Assembly: GCA_965206315.1 (NCBI GenBank)
Contig: OZ242210.1
Location: 1,426,001-1,490,000 of the forward strand
Direction: 5' to 3'
Length of the DNA: 64,000 bases
DNA from: Bin16 sp965206315
GTDB taxonomy: Bacteria > Chloroflexota > Dehalococcoidia > Lucifugimonadales > Australimonadaceae
Shown here: positions 33,977-42,880 of the stretch, one piece after another
Position numbering within the stretch: the stretch's first letter is position 1
Layout: each line of letters starts with the position of its first letter
Made by a program: the position numbers and the translations under genes
Notes under the pieces: model-generated
What the model saw: the letters and a program-made list of their open reading frames with translations, nothing else
The model's database searches: none
Told to the model about the DNA's origin: nothing

Positions 33977-34519
33977 CTAGCCGCCGGTTGCCGGTGCGGT
34001 TGCTTCGAGCGCGTAGGGGATCAGCTCCGCCCCGCGGGCCCGCCGCTCGCTGCGGATGATGATGGCGGCGCTGCGCTCCCCGATCGTGATCTCCTGGTGC
34101 GCCAGGTGCGGCGGCACCACGTCCACGTCGCCGGGCTCGATGCGGAAAGTGCTGTCGTGGACGACCTCGTCGCGTTCGCGGTGGAAGCGGTTGATATCCT
34201 CGGCTCCCTGCACCAGCCCGTACATCGTCCAGATCTCACCATGGTCGTGGACGGTCGTATGGTGCCCGGCTTCCTTGGCCATCGCGGTGACGAGGAAGCC
34301 GTAGTCCGGGTCTTCGTAGAAGAGCAGGTTGCCGGTGCGGTCGCGCCCCGTGCTCGTCCGGTCGGTCGCGGGCCAGTTCTTCGCGTGCTCCTGCACCTCC
34401 GGGTCGGAAGCGAAGTCGCGCAGGAGTGCTCCCGTCTTCGTCCAGCGTTCCTCGTCGCTCATCTCTTGTGCGCAGAGCGCGCGGACCTCGCTTACGAACC
34501 TCTCCGCTGCTTCCAGCAT
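33977..34519 (-). CDS. Cupin / cysteine-dioxygenase-like protein
   Basis: The protein has 180 residues, from the ATG at 34519 with AGGAGG upstream. The cupin metal motif is seen as HHTTVHDHGEIWTMYGLVQG, followed by the second motif with P-P-H-L-A-H-Q near residue 147. Such proteins are small iron dioxygenases or regulators of thiol and organic-acid metabolism. Its stop touches the start of the LLM gene, so they are co-translated. The substrate is not known. Confidence 0.8.
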   Translation of the reverse strand: MLEAAERFVSEVRALCAQEMSDEERWTKTGALLRDFASDPEVQEHAKNWPATDRTSTGRDRTGNLLFYEDPDYGFLVTAMAKEAGHHTTVHDHGEIWTMYGLVQGAEDINRFHRERDEVVHDSTFRIEPGDVDVVPPHLAHQEITIGERSAAIIIRSERRARGAELIPYALEATAPATGG

Positions 34520-34553
34520 GACTCTCCTCCTCAAGGCGTATGAGTACGCCCCC

Positions 34554-35651
34554 TTACAGGCCGTACAGCGCTCGCGGGTTGTCGTATAGGATCTTGGCCT
34601 TCGCCTCGTCGCTCACGTCGTCCATCTCCTGGAACACGCGGATGGCGTCCATCGCGCTGGAGACGTCCGTGTGGCCGTAGTCGGTCCCGATCAGGATGTT
34701 GTCCTCGCCCCCGTGCTTCAGCACGAACGGGATGTCGTCCGATATCTCGCAGGTGACGTACACGTTGAAGTGCTTGAGGACGTTCTCCGGCGGCGCGCCG
34801 AGGTTGCGCGCGATGAACCGCTGGCGCACCTCCCGCACGATCCACGGCACCCAGTTCGACGACGCCTCGACGAACCCCCACCGCAGCGTGGGGAAGCGCT
34901 CCGGCACCTCGCTCACCATGATGACGCCGCACTCCATCACCGTCGGGATGCGGAACGGCGTGAAGCCTCCGGTACGGTCGAACGGCGACCGCAGCGTCTG
35001 GAGCATGGCGTCGCTGCCGTTGGAGATGTGGATGGCCACTGCGAGGTCGAGCCTCTCCGCCTCGGCGTAGAGGGGGTAGAAGTACGGGTCGACCAGCGTC
35101 TTCCCGAGCTCCAACGGACGCAGGGCGATGGCGACCGCACCGTGCTCCTTCACGTACCCGATCTGCTCGACCGCAGCCTCGATGTCGAGTGTCGGCATAA
35201 CGGCGCACCACCGCAGCCGTCCCCCGGCCTGCTGCCACACGTCGGCCATCCACCGGTTCCAGCTGCCGCAGAGGGCGACGTCGGCCTCCGGCACGTCCGT
35301 CACCGGCTCTATCCACATCGTGTTGTGGAGCACCTGCACATCGATGCCCAGTTCGTCCATGTGCTGCAACCGCTGGGAGACGTCGGCGAGTTCGCGCGAG
35401 TCCTGCGTGGAGATGAGGTCGCGCCCCACCTGCGCGGAGAGCTTCCGTAGGTGCTCTTCCGTCGGCGTCGCGTTGCGGTGGCCCCGGACCTTCCCGCCGA
35501 TGACCCAGTGCCCCTGGTTGGGGTTGTCGGGGTTGATGAAGAGCGTTGGCCGGAACCGCTCCTCGTGGGGGAGGAGATAGTCCCACGTGTGCTCGGACTC
35601 AATGACGTGGGCGTCGCTGTCGATGACCCTGGTCTTCGCAACGGTTGCCAT
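34554..35651 (-). CDS. Amidohydrolase_2-family metal-dependent hydrolase
   Basis: The protein has 365 residues, from an ATG with AAAGGAGG upstream. It starts VIDSDAHVIESEHTWDYL, where the usual H-x-H is D-A-H, as in the ACMSD-like decarboxylases of this kind. Metal ligands follow in AIHISNGSD, and the C terminus has ILIGTDYGHTDVSS with the catalytic Asp. It resembles the paralogue at 42881. It is the first gene of the minus-strand catabolic unit. Confidence 0.88.
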   Translation of the reverse strand: MATVAKTRVIDSDAHVIESEHTWDYLLPHEERFRPTLFINPDNPNQGHWVIGGKVRGHRNATPTEEHLRKLSAQVGRDLISTQDSRELADVSQRLQHMDELGIDVQVLHNTMWIEPVTDVPEADVALCGSWNRWMADVWQQAGGRLRWCAVMPTLDIEAAVEQIGYVKEHGAVAIALRPLELGKTLVDPYFYPLYAEAERLDLAVAIHISNGSDAMLQTLRSPFDRTGGFTPFRIPTVMECGVIMVSEVPERFPTLRWGFVEASSNWVPWIVREVRQRFIARNLGAPPENVLKHFNVYVTCEISDDIPFVLKHGGEDNILIGTDYGHTDVSSAMDAIRVFQEMDDVSDEAKAKILYDNPRALYGL

Positions 35652-35736
35652 CAGCGCCTCCTTTCACCAGGCGGACGGACGCCCGCATCGTACCCCTGCT
35701 ACCCCTCACCTACAAGCCTGGGCGTTCCGTCATTCC

Positions 35737-36784
35737 TGTAGATGTCAGCTAATTCGTTGACAGATTTTGCATGGTTTCGAGGGGCGTCTTGCCTCCGAGG
35801 GCTTGGTGGGGCCGCCCGGTGTTGTAGTAGAGGAGGTACTGGACGAGTTCGTCCTTCAACTCTTCCAATGACTCGAGCGTCGTCCCTTCGACCAGGTCTT
35901 CATTCAGTGTTCGCCAGAATCGTTCGACCTTCCCGTTCGTCTGGGGTCGATAGGGCCGGGTGTAGCGGTGCTTGATCCCCAGCTCCAGCAGCATCCGTTC
36001 CATCGGATGGTGCGCTTTGTTGGTGGGAGCGGCCATCTCAGGGCCGTTGTCTGTGATGACCTCCTCGAAGCGCACCCCGTACTCCGCGTTGAGCATGTTG
36101 ATGCTCTTGAGCGCGGCGAACATCACGCTCAGGCTCTTGATGTCCTCCGTCACCTCTGCCCAGGCGAGGCGGGTGCAGGCGTCCACCACCGAGACCAAGT
36201 AGTAACGCTGCCTGGAGCCAACGATGAGATCCCTGCTCAGGTGGTGAGCGTCCAGGTGCCCCAACTCCCCTGCACGGGTCTTGATGATGCGGCGTTTGGA
36301 CTGTTGCATCGCTTTGGTCATCCTGTTCAAGCCGTGCCGTCTGCTGATGGCGTAGATGGTGGACGGCGAAGGGGTATGAGCCTTCAACTTTGGCTTGAGT
36401 ATGGCATAGGTCTCGTAGCGGTTGCTGCCCTTGCGCCGCTGCTCCAGCACGAGTTGCTCGATATACGGGATGGTGCGACGGCTCTTCCATCTGGGTCCTC
36501 GCTTGCGAGGCAGCAGGTCCGCGGCCTCGCCGGACTGCCGGTAGCGGTTGTAGTACTTGGCGAAGGTCTGCCGGTTCGTGCCGTGGTGCGTGTAGAAGTC
36601 CTGAAGGAAACGAAAGCGGTGGTGGCGCTTGGCTTTGACCAGTTCGTATTCCCGGATCAGGAACCGGTACTTCTGCACGTAGTTCCGTTCCAAGGTGCGG
36701 TCGCTGCTGTTGTCTCGCATCGTCGTCTCCAGAATGAACTGCGCTCGTCAGACCATTCTGTCAACGAATTACCTAACACCTACA
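35737..36784 (-). mobile_element. IS481-family insertion sequence
   Basis: The element is 1048 bp. Its terminal inverted repeats (35737-35764 and 36757-36784) match in 25 of 28 bases and begin TGTAG. One transposase gene fills it. The left flank ends CGTCATTCC and the right flank begins ATTTCCCGCACCGG, so it sits inside a family B repeat. The duplicated target is ATTCC/ATTTCC. Confidence 0.9.
35749..36720 (-). CDS. IS481-family DDE transposase
   Basis: The protein has 323 residues. An N-terminal helix-turn-helix region (NRQTFAKYYNRYRQSGEAADLLPRKRGP) is followed by the integrase core. The catalytic residues are seen in GHLDAHHL (Asp), VITDNGPEM (Asp) and TNGKVERFWRTL (Glu). The gene is intact, and its stop lies within the left terminal repeat. 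The element could still be active. Confidence 0.93.
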   Translation of the reverse strand: MRDNSSDRTLERNYVQKYRFLIREYELVKAKRHHRFRFLQDFYTHHGTNRQTFAKYYNRYRQSGEAADLLPRKRGPRWKSRRTIPYIEQLVLEQRRKGSNRYETYAILKPKLKAHTPSPSTIYAISRRHGLNRMTKAMQQSKRRIIKTRAGELGHLDAHHLSRDLIVGSRQRYYLVSVVDACTRLAWAEVTEDIKSLSVMFAALKSINMLNAEYGVRFEEVITDNGPEMAAPTNKAHHPMERMLLELGIKHRYTRPYRPQTNGKVERFWRTLNEDLVEGTTLESLEELKDELVQYLLYYNTGRPHQALGGKTPLETMQNLSTN

Positions 36785-37791
36785 ATTTCCCGCACCGGCG
36801 GGAAGGTGAATTCACATTCGAAGTGCAACACCTGGTCTAGGACCTCGGCCGGGGTCCGGTAGCCGAGGCACTTGCGCGGCGTATTGTTGTAGGCCTGCAC
36901 GAGCTCTGCAAACTGCTCGTCCGTCACAGTGACGAGGTCAGTCTTCTGTGGCAGCATCCGGCGCATCCTACCGATCGCATTCTCCACACCTCCCTTCTGC
37001 CACGGGGCGTGGGTGTCACAGAAGAAGGTCTCCATCCCAAGCGCGTGCAACTCGTGATGCCGCGCGAACTCCGTCCCGTTGTCGAACGTCACCGTTCGGC
37101 GCAGTTGCGGCGGGAACCTTCCCAATGCCCCCGACATCACACGGGCAATCGGCCCCGAGGCCTTTCCCGGAGGACGCACCGCAATCAGCAGCCGCGAATG
37201 CCGCTCATGCAGCGTCAACACAGCCTGGCCGTAGGTACTGAACAGCATCAGGTCCGCCTCCCAGTGCCCAGGCTCTCGCCGGTCTGCTGCCGATGCAGGC
37301 CGCTCCGAGAGCGGTCGACGCAGACGGATGAACGAGGCCGGACTGCCTCCCCCGCGCCCGCGCCGGCCCCGCTTCGACTTCCCTCGCGGCAGGTAGTGGC
37401 GCCACGTGTAGTCCTTCGTCCGTCTGATCTGCCCGTAGATGAACCGGTAGATGCTCTCGTGGGAGATGATGCGTCTGCCTTTCACCAGGGCGAGTCGGTT
37501 CACGACTTCCTCCGGCGACCACCCTCTCCCAAGGGCGGCAAGCACCTCTTCTCGCAGAGGACCATCACGCTCCAGCCGTGCTCCGCTCCAACGACGGGCT
37601 CGCGCCTGCTGTTCTGCATACCGTGGCTGATAGCCATCCCTCTTCGATCTGTTGCGCTTCAGTTCCCGAGCAACCGTCGATGGCGCGCGATCCAGAGCTG
37701 CAGCGATTTGCCGGACCGAGTGTCCCTCGGCTTGTAAGCGGGCAATCGCACACCGCTCTTCAATGGAGACCTGCTGATAGTGCTTTCCCAT
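36769..37791 (-). CDS. IS30-family DDE transposase
   Basis: The protein has 340 residues. The IS30 helix-turn-helix domain (LQAEGHSVRQIAAALDRAPSTVARELKRNRS) is at the N terminus. The DDE residues are in GHWEADLM (Asp), VTFDNGTEFARH (Asp) and QKGGVENAIGRMRR (Glu). The frame is intact and runs past the left terminal repeat: the last dozen codons lie beyond the element in the flanking repeat and the IS481 end. The protein tail is therefore partly host-encoded. Confidence 0.93.
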   Translation of the reverse strand: MGKHYQQVSIEERCAIARLQAEGHSVRQIAAALDRAPSTVARELKRNRSKRDGYQPRYAEQQARARRWSGARLERDGPLREEVLAALGRGWSPEEVVNRLALVKGRRIISHESIYRFIYGQIRRTKDYTWRHYLPRGKSKRGRRGRGGGSPASFIRLRRPLSERPASAADRREPGHWEADLMLFSTYGQAVLTLHERHSRLLIAVRPPGKASGPIARVMSGALGRFPPQLRRTVTFDNGTEFARHHELHALGMETFFCDTHAPWQKGGVENAIGRMRRMLPQKTDLVTVTDEQFAELVQAYNNTPRKCLGYRTPAEVLDQVLHFECEFTFPPVREIVGVR

Positions 37792-37833
37792 GGCAACACC
37801 CTAATGAGGTGTTGCACTTCGTTTGTGAACTTA
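36805..37833 (-). mobile_element. IS30-family insertion sequence
   Basis: The element is about 1029 bp. Imperfect terminal repeats (36809-36833 and 37807-37831; 22 of 25 bases match) end in AGTGCAACACCT on the inner side. The flanks GGGAA (36800-36804) and GGGAA (37834-37838) look like a target duplication. The flanks are the two halves of the same family B repeat that the IS481 element entered. Confidence 0.88.
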
Positions 37834-38048
37834 GGGAATCCAGGGTGACCGTCAGGTCACGTGCGGGGCTTGGCGGTGAGGTTGTCTGATCCCCTCTCCT
37901 GAGGGAGAGGGTTAGGGTGAGGGCCCTCCGGCGGGCGGGGTGGCTGCCTGGTGGAGGAGCGTCCCTTGAGGGCGCCCTGTTCGGCCACCTCTCCCCATGG
38001 GAGAGGTCGACGCGCTTGCGCGGCGGGTGAGGGTTGACCGGCGGGGCG
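37834..38048. repeat. Remainder of B repeat and two A units
   Basis: After the IS30 end the interrupted B repeat resumes (GGGAATCCAGGG). Two A-type units follow at about 37892 and 37984. Confidence 0.75.
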
Positions 38049-38054
38049 CCCCGC

Positions 38055-39791
38055 CTACCCAGACCCCGCGACGCTCACCGTGACGATGTCCTCGCCGTGG
38101 TACTTCTGGTGGCGCACGGACGATGCGTAGTGCCGCAGCAGCCGGAACGATATCTCCCGCTCGTCGGCGATGTCCGGCATCTCGCCCATGTAGGCAAGCC
38201 GGTCCTCCAGGTTCTCCCCCTCCGAGCCCGTCACGAATTCGAGTTCGGACTTCGCGTGATCGGTGCGCGCGGTGACCACCAGCCGCCGCGCTCCCGCCCC
38301 TTCCGGCCTGTCGCCGTCCTCGGCCAGCAGGCTCGACACCGTCTCCTCGCCCACCAGCACCAGGCGTTCCGTCGAGGCATCGCTCCACCCGGCTCTCGCC
38401 GCGATGCCGCGAAGGAACTCCTGCAGTTGCGGCAGGCTCTCCGTTGTCAATGCCAGGGTCAGGCGCTTGCGCCGGGCGGACGTCAGCTCCATGAACAGCA
38501 TCATGATGACGGCCACGAGAGCGCCGGACGTCATGCCGTTGCCGAGCAGGACGCTCAGGAACCCGTCGCCCAACTGGTCGGCGAATATCCACTGGTTCTG
38601 GAAGCCCGTGCCCACCCAGAACGCCACGCCCGCGACCGCCGCCTTCCGGTGGTCCACCCCGTCCTGGATGACGATCTTCATCCCCTGCACGAAGAGCAGG
38701 CCCAGGAGCACGGTGATATACGCCGCGGCAACGGGGCTGGGGATGGCGATCAGCAGCGCGGCAACCTTCGGCAGGAATGCGAGCACCGCGATGATGACGC
38801 CGATGATGATGCCCACCCGGCGCGCCGCGATGCCGGTGACTTCGGCAAGCGCGATGCTGGACGAGTAGGTGGTGTTGGGCAGGGTCCCCGCGATGCCGGA
38901 GAGCAGGTTGCCCATGCCGTCGGCGTTGAGCGCGCCCTGCACCACCCGGAAGTCCGTCGCTCGTGGCGTGCGCCGGGAGACGCGCTGGATGGCCACGCCG
39001 TCGCCGATGGTCTCGATGGCCCCCACCAGGGTGACGATGACGAACGCGGGCAGCAGCCCCCAGAACTCGGGGCCCGGGCTCAGGTCGAACCCCGGCCATG
39101 CGCCCAGGGGCACGCCGACCCATGCTGCGTCCAGTACCACCTGCGCGTCGTACAGCCCGAAGGGCGCGGCCACCGCGCAGCCCACCGCTATGCCGATGAT
39201 CGGCGACCACAACCGCCAGCGGGGCGGAGCGCGCAGCACGAGGACGAGGACGGTAACCAGGGTTGCCAGGGTCGTAACGATGGCTGCAGTGGGGGAGGCG
39301 CCTTCCGGCACGTCCGTGAGCATGCTGAACACGATGGGCATCACCGTCGCCGCTATCAGCATGATGACGGTGCCGGACACCACCGGCGTGAATATCCGCC
39401 GCAGGAGGGAGAGGCGCGCCGCCATGGCGAACTGGAACAGCGACGACACCACGATCAGGCTTGCCATGGTGGCGGGACCCGCCGTGACCAGCGCGGCCAC
39501 GCACACCGCGATGAACGCCCCGGACGTGCCCATCATGAGCACGTGCCCTGCGCCGATACGTCTGAGCCGCGCGGCCTGCAGGACGGTGGTGACGCCGCTG
39601 ACGACCAGGGCCGCGAACACGCCCCATGCCAGGTAGCTGTCCGACTCCTCCGCGATCCGTACCACGATGACGACGGTCAGCGCCACCGGCGCGAGGATGA
39701 CCAGCGCCGCCTGCAGCCCCGCGCCCAGGGCTATCAGCGGCGGAGGGCTCTCGTCGGGTTCGTACCGGACGTTCTCGTTGACGGCTGCCAA
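38055..39791 (-). CDS. NCS2 xanthine/uracil permease-like protein with C-terminal ATPase-like domain
   Basis: The protein has 578 residues. Residues about 20-440 form 12-14 hydrophobic segments with NCS2 blocks such as VSGVTTVLQAARLRRIGAGHVLMMGTSGAFIA and AIETIGDGVAIQRVSRR. Residues about 450-578 are soluble (LTLALTTESLPQLQEFLRGIAARAGWSDASTERLVLVGEETVSSLLAE). They resemble the start of an RsbW/HATPase_c_2 anti-sigma-kinase domain, with the N-box-like EETV. The ATP-binding call is weak. NCS2 proteins normally end near 450 residues, so this tail is an unusual fusion. It starts at TTG with a poor ribosome-binding site. Confidence 0.8.
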   Translation of the reverse strand: MAAVNENVRYEPDESPPPLIALGAGLQAALVILAPVALTVVIVVRIAEESDSYLAWGVFAALVVSGVTTVLQAARLRRIGAGHVLMMGTSGAFIAVCVAALVTAGPATMASLIVVSSLFQFAMAARLSLLRRIFTPVVSGTVIMLIAATVMPIVFSMLTDVPEGASPTAAIVTTLATLVTVLVLVLRAPPRWRLWSPIIGIAVGCAVAAPFGLYDAQVVLDAAWVGVPLGAWPGFDLSPGPEFWGLLPAFVIVTLVGAIETIGDGVAIQRVSRRTPRATDFRVVQGALNADGMGNLLSGIAGTLPNTTYSSSIALAEVTGIAARRVGIIIGVIIAVLAFLPKVAALLIAIPSPVAAAYITVLLGLLFVQGMKIVIQDGVDHRKAAVAGVAFWVGTGFQNQWIFADQLGDGFLSVLLGNGMTSGALVAVIMMLFMELTSARRKRLTLALTTESLPQLQEFLRGIAARAGWSDASTERLVLVGEETVSSLLAEDGDRPEGAGARRLVVTARTDHAKSELEFVTGSEGENLEDRLAYMGEMPDIADEREISFRLLRHYASSVRHQKYHGEDIVTVSVAGSG

Positions 39792-39807
39792 GACTGTTCG
39801 TGTACCC

Positions 39808-40941
39808 CTAGAACATCCGGCCCGACGGCTCGAACCCCAGGTAGTACTGCCCGGCGCTGTCGTAATGCTCGTAGCGCCCCTGTATCTGCTGCGTTATCGC
39901 GTGCGAGTCCTGGAACTTCCGCTGGATGGCGCTCGACTCGAAGATCGCGCTCGATCCGAAGACCGAGTACGCCATGTCGGTCACCAGCGCCCCCTGCCGG
40001 ATGGCGTGCGTGCTCGCCAGCCGCAGCTCCATCCGGTGCTCCAGCGGCAGCTCGTGGTCGTCCAGTGCCTTCTGCCACAGCTTGACCGCCTTCTCCTGCA
40101 GGAAGGCGTTGGCCGCGCCCCAGGTCGCCTCGGCCTGTCCGATGATGCGCTGGATGGCGGGCTGGTCGCGCAGCAGCGTCTGCTCCTGCGGCTTCTTCCG
40201 AGTCGCGATCTCTATCGCGGCGTCGAGCGCCGAGCGCGCCACGCCCAGCGCCACCATGCCGAAACCGGAGCCGAAGAAGAGGCTGCGCGGGATGAGGTAG
40301 AGCGGCCCGTCCTCGTGCGGCGTCTGCGGCTCCACGTACACCCGGCTGGCGGGGACGAACACGTCCTTCGCCTCGAAACTGAAGCTGCCGGTGCCCTTGA
40401 GGCCGTTCACCTGCCAGGTGTCGATGAACGTGAACTCGCCCTTCGGGATGATGCAGTTCAGCGCGGTCGGGTCGGCGACGCGCTCCAGTCCCACGGCCCA
40501 GGTCGCGTGCCGCGAGCCGCTGCTGAAGTTCCACCGCCCGCTCACCGAGTAGCCGCCGTCCACCTGCTTGAACTCGGACCCCGCGGGCGGCCCGTTGCAC
40601 AGGATCGACCGGCTGTCGCTCCATATCTCCTGCGCCAGCGCCTCCGGCATCAGCGATGCCATCGTTCCCAGGATGTTGTTCTGGTTGAAGCACCACGCCG
40701 TGCTGCCGTCCGCCGTCGCGACCGCCTGCACTATGGCGAGGTAGTCGAGGTAGTCGATCTCGAGTCCGCCGACGGAGCGCGGGACGAGCAGCCGGAAGAG
40801 CCCCAGGTCCACCATCGCGTCGATGACGTCCTGCGGTATCTGCCGCTCCTTCTCGATCGTGTCGCCTGCGTCGGCGATGCGCGCCAGCACCGCTTGAAAC
40901 TCGGCGCTCTGCACCGTCGGGCTGCTCTCTGTGATTGTCAT
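39808..40941 (-). CDS. Acyl-CoA-dehydrogenase-fold flavin monooxygenase
   Basis: The protein has 377 residues from the ATG at 40941, which has AGGAGA upstream; an ATG at 40965 lies inside a B repeat. The fold is that of acyl-CoA dehydrogenases (VVDLGLFRLLVPRSVGGLEIDYLDYL, YSVSGRWNFSSGSRHATW, VYGSS-like VFGSSAIFESSAIQRKFQD). The active-site Glu of true dehydrogenases is not evident, and the C-terminal half resembles the HsaA/HpaH-type hydroxylase branch. It therefore more likely oxygenates an aromatic or heterocyclic ring with reduced flavin. It sits in a catabolic stretch. Confidence 0.85.
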   Translation of the reverse strand: MTITESSPTVQSAEFQAVLARIADAGDTIEKERQIPQDVIDAMVDLGLFRLLVPRSVGGLEIDYLDYLAIVQAVATADGSTAWCFNQNNILGTMASLMPEALAQEIWSDSRSILCNGPPAGSEFKQVDGGYSVSGRWNFSSGSRHATWAVGLERVADPTALNCIIPKGEFTFIDTWQVNGLKGTGSFSFEAKDVFVPASRVYVEPQTPHEDGPLYLIPRSLFFGSGFGMVALGVARSALDAAIEIATRKKPQEQTLLRDQPAIQRIIGQAEATWGAANAFLQEKAVKLWQKALDDHELPLEHRMELRLASTHAIRQGALVTDMAYSVFGSSAIFESSAIQRKFQDSHAITQQIQGRYEHYDSAGQYYLGFEPSGRMF

Positions 40942-41012
40942 CGTCTGCACGTCTCCTTCCGTCATTCCCGCCGCTCTCCGTCATTCCCGCGAAGGCGGGA
41001 AGCGCCGCACGG

Positions 41013-41930
41013 CTAGAGATCGAGGCCGAACACGCGGATGGCGTTCTCACTGTAGATCGCCTCGCGCTGGGCGTCGGTGAGATGGGGCACGGCCTGCACG
41101 CTCACGGGCGGCGTGTAGTCGCCCATGCCGAACGGGTAGTCGCTCCCGAGCATCAGCCGCTCGTGCCCGACCGTCTCGACGAGATAGTTGAGCACCGGCG
41201 TGCTGTGCGTGAGCGTGTCGAAGTACAGTTTGCTGAAGTACTCGGACGGCGGGCGCGGGATCTGCGTTTCCACGATGAGGTGCTGCCGCCACGCGTGCTC
41301 CCACCGGCCTCGCAGCAGCGGGCAGGTGCCGCCGCCGTGGGCGAGCACGAACCGCAGGTCCGGCATCTCCTCCAGCACGCCGCCGAAGATGAGGCAGCCC
41401 GCGGCGACCGCGGTGTCGCTGGGGTTGCCGATGATGTTGTTCATGAAGAACTCGCTCAGCCGGTCCTGGCCGAGCACGTTCTGCGGGTGCACGAACGCCG
41501 CGACGTCCAGCTCCTGCATCTTGCGGTAGAGCGGAGCGAAGCGCGCCGAGTGCAGGTTCTCGCCCTGCACGTTCGTCAGTATCTCCAGTCCCCGGAAGTC
41601 GAGATCCTTCACGCAGCGCTCCAGTTCGGCGGCTGCGTCCTCGGGCTCCTGCATCGGGAGCGTCGCCAGCCCGATGAACCGCTCTGAGTCCGCGATCGCC
41701 TCGGCGGTCGCGTCGTTCATCTGACGGCAGAGGTCGGGCGTGGAGTTCTGCACGTACGGCGGCGCCGAGACGAGCTCCACGTCGATGCCGCGCTCGTCCA
41801 TGTCTGCGAGCCGCTGGTCGAGGTCGGACATGCTGTCGCGCATGTTGGCCGCAGGCCCGAACCCGCCCCGCCGGTTCGCAAGCTCCGGAACCGTTGCCGG
41901 GATGTAGTGTGCGTGTACGTCTATGCGCAT
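41013..41930 (-). CDS. ACMSD-like amidohydrolase
   Basis: The protein has 305 residues. The ATG at 41930 gives MRIDVHAHYIP with the H-A-H metal motif. Further ligands are AAFVHPQNVLGQDR, FVLAHGGGTCPLL and MLGSDYPFGMGDYTP, the signature of aminocarboxymuconate-semialdehyde decarboxylase-type enzymes. These act on products of aromatic ring cleavage. It is the third amidohydrolase on the minus strand within 10 kb. The substrate is unknown. Confidence 0.92.
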   Translation of the reverse strand: MRIDVHAHYIPATVPELANRRGGFGPAANMRDSMSDLDQRLADMDERGIDVELVSAPPYVQNSTPDLCRQMNDATAEAIADSERFIGLATLPMQEPEDAAAELERCVKDLDFRGLEILTNVQGENLHSARFAPLYRKMQELDVAAFVHPQNVLGQDRLSEFFMNNIIGNPSDTAVAAGCLIFGGVLEEMPDLRFVLAHGGGTCPLLRGRWEHAWRQHLIVETQIPRPPSEYFSKLYFDTLTHSTPVLNYLVETVGHERLMLGSDYPFGMGDYTPPVSVQAVPHLTDAQREAIYSENAIRVFGLDL

Positions 41931-42237
41931 AACGCCGCGTATCCTACGCCAAACCCGCCTTGCGTGCGCACCCTCGTAAACCCGCCCGGCGTGCGCACAT
42001 CCCCGTGTCATCCCGAGCGGAGCGCAGCGGAGTCGAGGGATCTCTCAGGGATGGCCCGCTCATGGTGAGCCTGTCGAACCACCCGTCATTCTCGCGAAGG
42101 CGGGAATCCAGCCGCGTGGTGCCCCACTCCGTCGTTCCTGCGAAGGCAGGGACCTCGTACCCACCTCTCCTGGGGGAGAGGTCGCCGCACAGCGGCGGGT
42201 GAGGGCCTCCGGGGAGGCTCGGGGTTGTCACCACCCC
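41931..42237. repeat. Repeat-filled gap (families D, B, A)
   Basis: A D unit (about 42005), two B units (about 42083 and 42130) and an A-like unit (about 42163) occur in this 307-base gap. No gene is seen. Confidence 0.75.
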
Positions 42238-42857
42238 CTACGTTGGCCCCGCATCCCGCCCCGCAAAATGGTTCGCCATCCGGTTCTGCGCAGCCGCCGA
42301 CACCGTCTCCGCGATGCGCGCAGCCCGCGTCTCCGGCCTCTTCGCCGTCTTGATCCACCACAGGATGGCCTTCTTCGACGACTCCGGGAAGCGCTCGAAG
42401 AACTCCTGCGCCGTCTCGTTGTCCACCAGCGCCGCGCCGAGGTCGGGCGGCACCACGATCTCCTCGATCTCGTCGTAGACCGTCCACGAGCCGTTCGCCT
42501 GCGCCGTCTCCACCATCCGCACGCCCGCCGGGGCCATCAGCCCCTCCGCCGACAGCCGTGCGACCTTCTCCCTGTTGATGCGTGACCATGGGCTCTTCGG
42601 TCTGCGCGGCGTGAACAACTGCATCGCGCGCTCCTCGTCCAACTGTTCCGTCGCGAGTCGATCCAGCCGAAGCAGAGCGCCTCGTCGACCGTCTCGGGGT
42701 AGGGGATGAATGGCCTCCCCGTCGCCTTCTTCCACGACACGAGCCACGCTCCCGTCGACCCGTGGTTCTGCTCCAGCCACGCCCGCCACTCCGCCCGCGT
42801 CTCCGCGAGCACCATCGGCCGCCCGTCGCTCGGATGCGTTCCGATCACGTCCGCCAT
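42238..42857 (-). pseudogene. YdeI/OmdA-family protein, frameshifted
   Basis: Reading from the ATG at 42857, MADVIGTHPSDGRPMVLAETRAEWRAWLEQNHG ... EALCFGWIDS follows the YdeI family. The frame is then lost at about 42653-42657. The rest of the family (LDEERAMQLFTPRRPKSPWSRINREKVARLSAEGLM) continues in another frame to 42238. Adding one base near GACTCGCGACGG restores one protein of about 206 residues. It is either a recent pseudogene or a single-base sequence error. No function is firmly known. Confidence 0.8.
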
Positions 42858-42880
42858 AGCCGTGTAGAGGGGCGCGCTCG

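Noticed and set aside
38034..40085. 683-residue plus-strand frame over the permease and monooxygenase genes
   Set aside because: It is His/Arg/Asp-rich shadow sequence opposite two well-supported genes.
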